A stretch of DNA of 11,353 bases, taken from positions 1 to 11,353 of the forward strand of contig DATCXZ010000027.1 in NCBI GenBank assembly GCA_036570545.1, in the 5' to 3' direction. The position numbers and the translations under genes are program-made. This stretch comes from Pelagibius sp036570545 (GTDB taxonomy: Bacteria; Pseudomonadota; Alphaproteobacteria; Kiloniellales; Kiloniellaceae). The notes below the pieces were generated by a model. The model was not told the origin of the DNA and did no database searches. It worked only from the letters and a program-made list of their open reading frames with translations. Positions 1 to 8,489 of the stretch are shown in pieces (positions within the stretch are counted from its first letter, which is position 1; every line of letters begins with the position of its first letter).

Positions 1-223
1 TCAGCCGGGCGAGGGCGGCCAGACCGTCGGACGTGGCCTGCTCGGCCGCCTGGACCAGGGCGCCCTGACCCGACCAGTCGTGCAGCACCACGGAGGCGCC
101 GCGCCGCAGCTCCGCGAGCGCCCGCTCCACCGCCTGGAGAACGGCGGCATCCGGCGACTTCGGCTGGGGCCTCTGGCTGTTGGCGCTCTGCGGCATCTGG
201 ACTGTCGGGTGATGATCGGTCAC
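1..223 (-). CDS. ribA: Probable GTP cyclohydrolase II, N-terminal part (cut by window edge)
   Basis: An open frame of 74 codons runs leftward from a GTG at 223 and leaves the window without a stop; the TCA at 1-3 is out of frame. An alternative ATG start is at 196; neither start has a strong Shine-Dalgarno. After a polar, Pro/Gln-rich leader comes AVERALAELRRGASVVLHD, then ALVQAAEQATSDGLAAL. This resembles the N-terminal stretch of alphaproteobacterial RibA proteins (VDRAxAELRRG...ALVxAAE), which precedes the catalytic GTP cyclohydrolase II domain. RibA opens the GTP imidazole ring in the first step of riboflavin synthesis, in the cytoplasm. The zinc-binding cysteines and catalytic core lie outside the window, so the identification rests on this leader alone and is tentative. 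The gene diverges from the hydrolase at 364. Confidence 0.5.
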   Translation of the reverse strand, partial: MTDHHPTVQMPQSANSQRPQPKSPDAAVLQAVERALAELRRGASVVLHDWSGQGALVQAAEQATSDGLAALARL

Positions 224-363
224 TTTAACCGGCCGGGCGACATCGCGGCGGCGCCCGTGCTTTGCAACAGATAAGGCTGCCCGGCCGAAAAGACCAGCCT
301 TTCGCAGCGCAGCATCGGGTGGCTCCGGGGGCGCCGACGAGAACGGGAAGGGGGAGCCGCGCC
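224..363. promoter_or_regulatory. Divergent intergenic region, ribA-like gene / hydrolase
   Basis: This 140-bp gap lies between two divergently transcribed genes and must hold at least the hydrolase promoter and probably that of the leftward gene. I cannot identify a convincing -35/-10 pair by eye. The hydrolase frame stays open back to an ATG at 262, but the strong ribosome binding site at 347-356 argues that this upstream part is untranslated. Confidence 0.3.
347..356 (+). promoter_or_regulatory. Ribosome binding site of the alpha/beta hydrolase
   Basis: The sequence GAAGGGGGAG ends 7 bases before the ATG at 364. It is the strongest Shine-Dalgarno in this part of the window and is the reason for choosing 364 over the in-frame ATG at 262, which would add 34 residues of low-complexity Arg/Gln/Pro sequence. 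Confidence 0.6.
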
Positions 364-1263
364 ATGGCGAATGCGGGGGCCGATAAGCCGGCCAGGATCT
401 TCCGCGACTATGACCAGGCGGCCCTCGACCGCGAGCTGAACCTGCGCGGCCGGTGGCCGGAGCACGGACGGTTCTTCGAGCGCTGGGCCCGCGACAGCGC
501 CGCGGTGCGCGAGCGCCTCCCGGCGCGGCTCGATCTTGCCTACGGGGACACGCCGGCCGAGGCGCTCGATCTCTTTCCGGTCCCCGGCACGACCGCCGCC
601 CCTCTGCTGGCCTTCATCCACGGCGGCTACTGGCAGGGCCTCGACAAGGGCGACTACAGCTACATGGCCCCTGCCTTCGTCGAGGCCGGCATCGCCTTTG
701 CCAGCCTCAACTACCTGTTGGCGCCGGCCGGCAGCATCGGCGCCATGATCGATCAGGTGCGCCGTGCGCTCGCCTGGCTCTACCGCCACGCCGCCGAGCT
801 CGGCATCGACAGCGGCCGCATCGTGGTGGCCGGCCACTCCGCCGGCGGCCATCTCGTCGCCATGGCGCTGGCGACCGACTGGCCCGCGCTGGCAGACGAC
901 CTGCCGAACGACCTGCTGGCCGGCGGCTGCGCGATCTCCGGCGTCTACGACCTCGAGCCGATCCGGCTCAGCTATCACAACAAGGTGCTGAACGTCGCCC
1001 CGCAGGACGTGGTGCCGTGGAGCCCGCTGCACGCCCTGCCGCGGCAGGCGCCCCCGATGGTCCTCGCCGTCGGCGCCGAGGAAACGCAGGAATTCCTGCG
1101 CCAGCACGCCGAGTACGCCGCCGGCTGGCAGGGCCGCGGCCTGCGCCTCGCGGAGGTCGACATGGCCGGGCTGCACCACTTTAGCGCGGTGGACGCCCTG
1201 GCCGATCGCGGCCACGGTCTCCATGCTGCGGTCCGGCAGTTGCTTGCCGGGAGGTCTGCTTGA
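364..1263 (+). CDS. Alpha/beta hydrolase, arylformamidase (kynurenine formamidase)-like
   Basis: A 299-residue cytoplasmic alpha/beta-hydrolase with no signal peptide. The HGGYWQ oxyanion-hole motif starts at His86, followed by the LDKGDYSYMAP segment typical of the KynB-like/BD-FAE esterase group. The nucleophile elbow GHSAGGH places the catalytic serine at Ser159. A late HHF at residues 271-273 supplies the probable catalytic histidine (His272 by analogy with the usual NHF). The acid is probably within VGAEETQEF, around Glu239-240. The N-terminal YDQAALDRELNLR is also common in this family. Known members hydrolyse N-formylkynurenine or short-chain esters and amides. Substrate cannot be inferred here because no kynurenine-pathway gene is adjacent. 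It lies 73 bp upstream of a response regulator on the same strand. Family assignment is solid; formamidase activity is a guess. Confidence 0.88.
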   Translation: MANAGADKPARIFRDYDQAALDRELNLRGRWPEHGRFFERWARDSAAVRERLPARLDLAYGDTPAEALDLFPVPGTTAAPLLAFIHGGYWQGLDKGDYSYMAPAFVEAGIAFASLNYLLAPAGSIGAMIDQVRRALAWLYRHAAELGIDSGRIVVAGHSAGGHLVAMALATDWPALADDLPNDLLAGGCAISGVYDLEPIRLSYHNKVLNVAPQDVVPWSPLHALPRQAPPMVLAVGAEETQEFLRQHAEYAAGWQGRGLRLAEVDMAGLHHFSAVDALADRGHGLHAAVRQLLAGRSA

Positions 1264-1336
1264 ACGCTCGTAGCAGCGGTGGTATCTGAGAAATCTACAG
1301 TATTCCCCGCGGTTTTGTTTGGATGGGCTTTTCGGG

Positions 1337-2032
1337 ATGAGCGTTGCGAGCGGCAAGAAGATCCTCCTGGTCGACGACGATGAGGCCTTGCGCCAGTCGC
1401 TCAGCGAGCAGCTTCATCTGCACGAGGAGTTCGACACCGCCGAGGCGGCAACGGGCGCCGACGGGATCGAGAAGGCCAAGGCGGACTACTACGATCTCAT
1501 TCTGCTCGACGTCGGCCTGCCGGACATGGACGGCCGCGAGGTATGCCGATTGATGCGCCGGGGCGGCGTCAAATCGCCGATCATCATGCTGACGGCGGCG
1601 GAATCCGATGCCGACACCATCCTCGCCCTCGATGCCGGCGCCAACGACTACGTCACCAAGCCGTTCCGCCTCGGCGTGCTGCTGGCGCGCATGCGCGCCC
1701 AGCTTCGTCAGCACGAGCAGAGCGAGGATGCCGTCTTCACCATCGGACCCTACACCTTCCGCCCCAGCGCAAAGCTGCTGACCCACGGCGAGTCGAAGAA
1801 GAAGGTGCGGCTGACCGAGAAGGAGACTTCGATCCTCAAGTATCTCTACCGCAGCGGCGATGCCGTGGTCGGCCGCGAGAAGCTGCTCGGCGAGGTCTGG
1901 GGCTACAATGCCGGCGTCACCACGCACACGCTGGAGACCCACGTCTACCGCCTGCGCCAGAAGATCGAGGAAGATCCTTCGGCTGCCGCGATCCTGGTCA
2001 CTGAGCCGGGCGGCTATCGCCTGGTCCCCTGA
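1337..2032 (+). CDS. OmpR-family two-component response regulator (orphan, CenR-like)
   Basis: A 231-residue DNA-binding response regulator. The receiver domain covers about 7-120, with acidic-pocket Asp13/Asp14, phospho-acceptor Asp58 in LLDVGLPDMDG, switch Thr86 and invariant Lys108 in YVTKPF. The C-terminal winged helix (about 135-231) has RLTEKETSILKYLY, then EVWGYNAGVTTHTLETHVYRL as the recognition-helix region and a terminal GGYRLVP. This C-terminal pattern strongly recalls a widely conserved alphaproteobacterial regulator type, possibly that of CenR, which is linked to envelope control. I am not sure enough to give the symbol. No histidine kinase is adjacent. The ATG at 1337 is preferred; an in-frame TTG at 1319 would add six residues. 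GGATGGG at 1321-1327 is a plausible ribosome binding site. The 3' end overlaps the convergent MFS gene by 19 bp. Confidence 0.92.
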   Translation: MSVASGKKILLVDDDEALRQSLSEQLHLHEEFDTAEAATGADGIEKAKADYYDLILLDVGLPDMDGREVCRLMRRGGVKSPIIMLTAAESDADTILALDAGANDYVTKPFRLGVLLARMRAQLRQHEQSEDAVFTIGPYTFRPSAKLLTHGESKKKVRLTEKETSILKYLYRSGDAVVGREKLLGEVWGYNAGVTTHTLETHVYRLRQKIEEDPSAAAILVTEPGGYRLVP

Positions 2033-3246
2033 GCCTCCGCGTTTTGGTGCGCCTCGACGCGCGTCACCATGCCGAGGAGCAGGGCCGCCAAGCCGGCGGC
2101 GCCGGTGGTGAGGGCGGCGAACAACAGGCTGCCGGCCAGCCAGCCGCCGCTCGCCTCCACCGCCAGGGCCAGCAGCAACGGCCCGCCCAGAACGCCGAGG
2201 TTGCGCCCGGTCATGGTGACGCCGAAGGCGCGTGCCGTCTCGCCGGGACTCGCCACGAGTTGGGCGGAGAGGGCAAAGAGGCAGGTCGGCGCGATGCCGG
2301 CGGTGATGCCGTAGACCGCCAGGGAGACCAGCCCGCCAAGCGCGCCGCCGGTCACCGGCAGCAGCCACCAGACCGCTGCCTGCACACAGACCGCGCCGAA
2401 CAGCAGGCGCTGCGCGCGCCAACCGCGCTGCAGCAGGAAGCCGGTGACGAGATTGAAGATGCCAACCAGGACAACCGGAATGAGGTAGCCACCGATGGCC
2501 GTCTCCACGGCCAGGCCCTGCTCCTCCACCAGGTAGAGCGGCAGCCAGGTCATGTAGGCCAGATACTGGCCGCTCCACAGCATGAAGACGCCGCCGGTCA
2601 GCAGCAGGGCGATCCACTGCACGCGGCTCCAGCGCGGCGCCGGGTCGGCAGCCACCGCCTTGAGCGCGGCGCCGTGGGGGCTGCGGCGCAGAGTGTAGAG
2701 GGCCCAGCCGGCAAGCAGACCCGCCAGCAGCAGCGATGCGATCCAGAGCGCCTGCCAGCCGCTGGTCCTGAGTGCGAGCGGACCGACCAGCGCGGCGAGG
2801 ATCTGGCCACAGGGCACCCAGGCGGAAACCAGCCCGATCACCAGGCTGCGGTGGCGCGGCGCCGCGTTGGCGGTGGCGAGGGCCGTGCCGGCCACCGCCA
2901 GGATGGCGAAGGCGGCGCCTTCGAGGCCGCGGCCGGCCAGCATGAGGGCGCCGGACTGCGGGGCAAGGAGGCAGAGCGTCGTCCCCAGCCCCATGACCGG
3001 CAGCGCCACCATTACCAGGGCAAGAAAGCCGCGGCGCGCCACCGCGCGGCCGATCGGCACCGACAGCAGGATCCCGAACACCGCGAAGATCGACATGAAC
3101 CCGCCGGCCAGCACGCGGTCATAGCCGTAGTCCTCAAGCAGGATCGGCAGCACGACCGGCAGCTTGAACTGGCTGAAGGCGGCAAAGACCACCAACGCAA
3201 GCCCGAGCGCCACCGCGGCGGTGCGGGTCTGCCGCGGCCCGCTCAT
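2014..3246 (-). CDS. Major facilitator superfamily transporter
   Basis: A 410-residue integral membrane protein with about twelve hydrophobic helices in two bundles, separated by a basic and polar cytoplasmic loop near the middle (LRRSPHGAALKAVAADPAPRWSR). The first bundle contains the MFS-like loop 2-3 stretch SVPIGRAVARRGF after helix 2, the counterpart of the GxxxDRxGRR motif but with the acidic residue absent. Length and topology are normal for MFS secondary carriers. Substrate is not predictable: no drug-efflux, sugar or siderophore signature is clear, and no metabolic neighbour helps. The ATG at 3246 is preceded by a weak AGG. The stop lies inside the convergent response regulator gene. 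The gene diverges from the metallo-hydrolase across a 142-bp gap. Confidence 0.9.
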   Translation of the reverse strand: MSGPRQTRTAAVALGLALVVFAAFSQFKLPVVLPILLEDYGYDRVLAGGFMSIFAVFGILLSVPIGRAVARRGFLALVMVALPVMGLGTTLCLLAPQSGALMLAGRGLEGAAFAILAVAGTALATANAAPRHRSLVIGLVSAWVPCGQILAALVGPLALRTSGWQALWIASLLLAGLLAGWALYTLRRSPHGAALKAVAADPAPRWSRVQWIALLLTGGVFMLWSGQYLAYMTWLPLYLVEEQGLAVETAIGGYLIPVVLVGIFNLVTGFLLQRGWRAQRLLFGAVCVQAAVWWLLPVTGGALGGLVSLAVYGITAGIAPTCLFALSAQLVASPGETARAFGVTMTGRNLGVLGGPLLLALAVEASGGWLAGSLLFAALTTGAAGLAALLLGMVTRVEAHQNAEAQGTRR

Positions 3247-3388
3247 GGCCGGCCTATAACGGTGCGTGGCCGCCGGAACACCGCGGCGGCACAGCTAAAT
3301 TTCGTTGGGGCGTGGTCGGGCGAGGGGCTAGAGTACCGCAATTGTCGCCAAGGCATTTTTAGGGCCGCCGGATCTGCAGGCCTGAATA
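3247..3388. promoter_or_regulatory. Divergent intergenic region, MFS gene / MBL hydrolase
   Basis: This 142-bp spacer is visibly richer in A/T patches than the flanking genes (CTATAA near 3254, AGCTAAATTTCG near 3293-3304, GCATTTTTAG near 3353-3362), as expected for two outward promoters. A weak candidate for the plus strand is TTGGGG near 3305 with TAGAGT about 18 bases later. I do not regard it as established. No operator repeat is obvious. Confidence 0.35.
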
Positions 3389-4252
3389 ATGGGTGTGAGA
3401 CCGAAGGGATACTGCAACTTGCAGAAGGGCTCAGATTTTTTTGTCCGTTTTTGGGGAACCCGTGGCTCGATCCCCTGTCCAGGCGAAAGTTACACGCGGT
3501 ATGGCGGCAACACTTCCTGCATCGAGGTGCGTTGCGGCGACAAGCTGCTGATCTTCGACGCCGGAACGGGCCTGCGGCCGCTCGGCAAGCAGCTCTGCCA
3601 GAACGGCGCCCTCGAGGCTGACATCTTCCTCACCCACACCCATCACGACCACATCGTCGGCCTGCCGTTCTTCGCCCCGCTTTTCGACAAGCGCAACCGC
3701 ATCCGCCTGTGGGCGGGCCATCTGGTTCCCGAGCTGACGCTGCACGACGTCCTGGTGCAGTTCATGAACGCCCCCCTCTTTCCGGTGCCGCCGAAGATCT
3801 TCGCGGCCAACGTCTCCTTCCACGACTTCACGGCCGGCGACGTGCTGGAGCCCAAGCTCGGCGTGCGGCTGATCACCGCGCCGCTCAACCATCCCAACGG
3901 TGCCACCGGCTACCGCGTCGACTTCGACGGCCGCGCGCTCTGCTACGTCACCGACACGGAGCATGAAGAGGGGCGCTTGGATCGCAACGTGCTGGAGCTC
4001 ATCGACGGCGCCGACCTGGTGATCTACGACAGCACCTACACCGACGACGAGTTCGCGAAGTATCGTGGCTGGGGCCACTCCACCTGGCAGGAAGGCGTGC
4101 GGCTGTGCGACAAGGCGGCCGTCCGCAAGCTGGTGCTGTTCCACCACGATCCCAGCCACGACGACGCCTTCATGGATCGAGTCGCGCGCGAGGCCGAGTC
4201 CGCGCGCCCGGGCACGGTGGTTGCCCGCGAGGGGCTCCTGCTGGAGCTCTGA
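3389..4252 (+). CDS. MBL-fold metallo-hydrolase (RNase Z / PhnP / class II phosphodiesterase-like)
   Basis: A 287-residue metallo-beta-lactamase-fold enzyme. The N-terminal signature VRFWGTRGSIPCPG (19-32) followed by RYGGNTSC (37-44) marks the subgroup related to PhnP, RNase Z and cyclic-nucleotide phosphodiesterases rather than to beta-lactamases. The metal site is complete: HTHHDH at residues 83-88 (His83, His85, Asp87, His88), His168 in LNHPNG, Asp189 in YVTDTEH, and a late histidine at 252/253 in LFHHDP. Family members cleave phosphodiesters with two metal ions, usually in the cytoplasm. The substrate is unknown. There is no fused sensory domain. The ATG at 3389 has only a weak upstream GCAGG, so the start is uncertain; the conserved domain begins near residue 17. 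It converges on the ABC permease gene at 4280. Confidence 0.88.
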   Translation: MGVRPKGYCNLQKGSDFFVRFWGTRGSIPCPGESYTRYGGNTSCIEVRCGDKLLIFDAGTGLRPLGKQLCQNGALEADIFLTHTHHDHIVGLPFFAPLFDKRNRIRLWAGHLVPELTLHDVLVQFMNAPLFPVPPKIFAANVSFHDFTAGDVLEPKLGVRLITAPLNHPNGATGYRVDFDGRALCYVTDTEHEEGRLDRNVLELIDGADLVIYDSTYTDDEFAKYRGWGHSTWQEGVRLCDKAAVRKLVLFHHDPSHDDAFMDRVAREAESARPGTVVAREGLLLEL

Positions 4253-4253
4253 C

Positions 4254-4279
4254 GCGCGGCTGCTCGCTGTCGCCCGCGC
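4254..4279. terminator. Possible stem-loop between convergent genes
   Basis: GCGCGG at 4254-4259 is the exact inverted complement of CCGCGC at 4274-4279, with a 14-base loop. It fills the 27-bp gap between the stops of the metallo-hydrolase and the last permease gene, where a bidirectional terminator would be expected. There is no T-tract on either side and such repeats arise by chance in GC-rich DNA, so this is weak. Confidence 0.25.
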
Positions 4280-5455
4280 TCAGTTATAGGGATCCGCCGC
4301 GTCGCGCAGCCCATCGCCCAGGAAGTTGAAGGCCAGCACCACCAGGAACAGCGGGATCACCGGCAGCAGCAGCCAGGGGTAGACCGCGATCACGTTGATG
4401 TCCTGCGCCTCGTTCAGCACCACGCCCCAGGAGGTCACCGGCGGGCGCAGACCGATGCCGAGGAATGACAACGCCGTCTCGCCGAGGATCGCCATCGGAA
4501 TCGAAACCGTCACCGAGGCGATCAGGTGGCTGACGAAGCTGGGCAGCAGGTGGCGGCCGATGATGCGTGCCGGCGAGGCGCCCATCAGCTGCGCGGCGGT
4601 GGTGAAATCCTCCTCGCGCAGCGACAGGAACTTGGCGCGCACCGCCCGGGCCAGCCCCGGCCATTCGAGCAGGCCGATGATGATGCAGATGCCGGCGAAG
4701 ACGCCGACCGGACTCCAGGTCACCGGCAGCAGCGCAGAGAGCGTCATGAACAGCGGGATCTCCGGAAACGAGCGGATGATCTCGATGGTGCGCAGGGTCA
4801 GCGCATCGATGAAGCCGCCGAAGTAGCCCGCGACCCCGCCGATGACGACGCCGAGCACGAAGGAGATGCCCACGGCGATCAGCGCGACGGTGAGCGAGAT
4901 GCGCGCGCCATAGATGACGCGGCTCAGCATGTCGCGGCCGAGGCGATCGGTGCCGAGCAGGAAGGCCGTGCCGCCCTCCGCCGGACAGAACAGGTGCAGG
5001 TCGGCACTGAACTGGCCCCAGAACGAGTAGGGATCGCCGCCGCAGAAGAATCGCAGCGGCTGCACTTTGTCCGGGTTGGGCGTGTAGACGCGCGACAGCG
5101 TCTCCATGTCCAGCTTGTGGTCGAAGCCGTAGACGAAGGGGCCGATGAACTCGCCCTCGTGAAACAGGTGCAGCGCCTGCGGCGGCGCATAGATGTGCTG
5201 GATGTTGCGGGTGTGGAGTTCGTAGGGCGCCAGGAACTCGGCAATGACGATGGCGAGATACATGGCGAGCAGGAAAGCGCCCGACCAGACGGCAACGCGG
5301 TGGCGGCGGAACCGCCACCACACAATCCGCCACTCTGCCGCCTGGTAATAGCGTTCCTGCTGCGGCGTCAGCTTTTCGACCGCGTAGGGGTCGAAAGGCC
5401 CCTCCTTCACGTAGTGCGGCAGCCGCTCGCCCGGCATCAGATCGCGGTCGCTCAT
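4280..5455 (-). CDS. Opp/Dpp-type ABC transporter permease (OppC/DppC family) with large external insert
   Basis: A 391-residue inner-membrane permease. About 50 cytoplasmic residues precede helix 1 (about 53-76), followed by an external segment of about 90 residues. Then come LGTDRLGRDMLSRVIYGARIS (starts at 167), the hallmark entrance to the OppC/DppC transmembrane domain, and five more helices. The ATPase-contacting EAA loop is the segment TTAAQLMGASPARIIGRHLLP. C-terminal FLGIGLRPPVTSWGVVL and NFLGDGLRDAADP are family signatures. It is longer than typical DppC (about 300) because of the N-terminal extension and the external insert, which holds two cysteines (138, 157). The start overlaps the stop of the other permease gene by ATGA. 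It is the last gene of the transporter operon. The substrate could be a peptide or an oligosaccharide. Confidence 0.93.
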   Translation of the reverse strand: MSDRDLMPGERLPHYVKEGPFDPYAVEKLTPQQERYYQAAEWRIVWWRFRRHRVAVWSGAFLLAMYLAIVIAEFLAPYELHTRNIQHIYAPPQALHLFHEGEFIGPFVYGFDHKLDMETLSRVYTPNPDKVQPLRFFCGGDPYSFWGQFSADLHLFCPAEGGTAFLLGTDRLGRDMLSRVIYGARISLTVALIAVGISFVLGVVIGGVAGYFGGFIDALTLRTIEIIRSFPEIPLFMTLSALLPVTWSPVGVFAGICIIIGLLEWPGLARAVRAKFLSLREEDFTTAAQLMGASPARIIGRHLLPSFVSHLIASVTVSIPMAILGETALSFLGIGLRPPVTSWGVVLNEAQDINVIAVYPWLLLPVIPLFLVVLAFNFLGDGLRDAADPYN

Positions 5456-6450
5456 TTGGTGGCGCCTCCGCCAAGGCGGATGCGCGGGTCGAGCATCGCC
5501 AGCAGCACGTCGGAGACGAAGACGCCGATCACCACCAGCACCGCCTCGAACATCAGGAAGGCGCCGGCGAGATACATGTCCTGGCTCTGCAGCGAACGCA
5601 GCAACAGCGGACCGTTGGTCGGCAGGTCCATCACGATGGCAACGAGGGCGGAGCCGGAGATCATTGCCGGCAGGATCATCCCGATATCGGCGATCGCGTG
5701 ATTGAGCGACAGGCGCAGCGGGTATTTCAGAATGGTCTTCAGCGGCGACAGGCCCTTGGCGCGCGCCGTCACCACGTACTGCTTCTGCATCTCATCCAGC
5801 ATGTTGGCGCGCAGGCGGCGGATCATCGCCGCCGTGCCGGCGGTGCCGATGACGAACATCGGGATCCACAGGTGGTTGATCACCGAGAGCACCTTTCCAA
5901 GGGACCACGGTGCGTCGATGTACTGCGGGTCCATCAGGCCGCCGATGGACAGGCCGAACCACTTGTTGGCGTAGTACAGCAGGATGAGCGCAAGGAGGAA
6001 GTTCGGCATCGCCAGCCCGAAGTAGCCGAACAGGGTGGCGCCATAGTCGCCGAGGGAGTACGGCCGCACCGCCGAGTAGATGCCGATGGGGAAGGCGATG
6101 ACGTAGGTCAGCAGCGTGGTCGAAAGCGCCAGGACCGCGGTAAACCAGAACCGGCTGCCGATGACGTCGGCGACCGGCAGCTCGAACTCGAAGGAATAGC
6201 CAAGGTCGCCTTGCAGCAGGCCGACCAGCCACAGCCAGTATTGCTCGATGAGCGGCCGGTCCAGGCCATACTGCCGGCGCAGGAATTCGATGCGCGCAGG
6301 ATCGACGTTCTCGCCCTGCGCACGCAGCTCGCTGATCATGGTCTCCAGGTAGTCGCCGGGCGGTAGCTGGATGATGACGAAGACAACAAGGCTGATGACC
6401 AGCAGCGTCGGGATCATCACCAGGATGCGGCGGACAAAATAGCTCAACAT
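5452..6450 (-). CDS. Opp/Dpp-type ABC transporter permease (OppB/DppB family)
   Basis: A 332-residue inner-membrane permease. The N-terminus MLSYFVRRILVMIPTLLVIS is the standard OppB/DppB helix 1 start. It is followed by a periplasmic region with LRRQYGLDRPLIEQYW and GDLGYSFEFELPV, and then the BPD transmembrane domain. The EAA loop is QYVVTARAKGLSPLKTILKY. The C-terminal part ALVAIVMDLPTNGPLLLRSL and the end DPRIRLGGG fit the family. It partners the OppC-type permease, whose ATG overlaps this stop codon (ATGA at 5452-5455). The gene starts 3 bases after the stop of the double-ATPase gene, so translational coupling is likely. The pair would form the membrane channel of a solute importer driven by the fused ATPase. 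Confidence 0.94.
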   Translation of the reverse strand: MLSYFVRRILVMIPTLLVISLVVFVIIQLPPGDYLETMISELRAQGENVDPARIEFLRRQYGLDRPLIEQYWLWLVGLLQGDLGYSFEFELPVADVIGSRFWFTAVLALSTTLLTYVIAFPIGIYSAVRPYSLGDYGATLFGYFGLAMPNFLLALILLYYANKWFGLSIGGLMDPQYIDAPWSLGKVLSVINHLWIPMFVIGTAGTAAMIRRLRANMLDEMQKQYVVTARAKGLSPLKTILKYPLRLSLNHAIADIGMILPAMISGSALVAIVMDLPTNGPLLLRSLQSQDMYLAGAFLMFEAVLVVIGVFVSDVLLAMLDPRIRLGGGATK

Positions 6451-6453
6451 CGA

Positions 6454-8436
<1,983 letters not shown>

Positions 8437-8444
8437 GTTTGCTA

Positions 8445-8449
8445 CCTCT
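8445..8449 (-). promoter_or_regulatory. Ribosome binding site deciding the ATPase start
   Basis: Read on the minus strand, AGAGG lies 8 bases before the GTG at 8436. The alternative GTG at 8517 overlaps the end of the preceding gene and has no comparable site. The 53-bp gap 8437-8489 thus separates the two blocks of genes. It contains CTATAAAC near its upstream end, which could be part of a -10 element, but I see no matching -35. Confidence 0.45.
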
Positions 8450-8489
8450 GGCCCCTGATTTCTGTCTGAAGTCGTTCTGTCGGCAGCGT

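Noticed and set aside
209..223. GTGATGATCGGTCAC, an imperfect inverted repeat at the ribA-like start, considered as an operator.
   Set aside because: The arms are only 4 bp with a 7-bp centre and it overlaps the candidate GTG start codon. This is within chance expectation.
1295..2617. A 440-codon minus-strand frame across the response regulator and MFS genes.
   Set aside because: It overlaps two well-supported genes in other frames and shows no recognisable domain. It is a shadow frame.
2044..3621. A 525-codon plus-strand open frame antisense to the MFS gene.
   Set aside because: Composition is Gln/Arg/Gly/His-rich with no domain pattern, typical of antisense frames in GC-rich DNA. The opposite strand encodes a clear 12-helix transporter.
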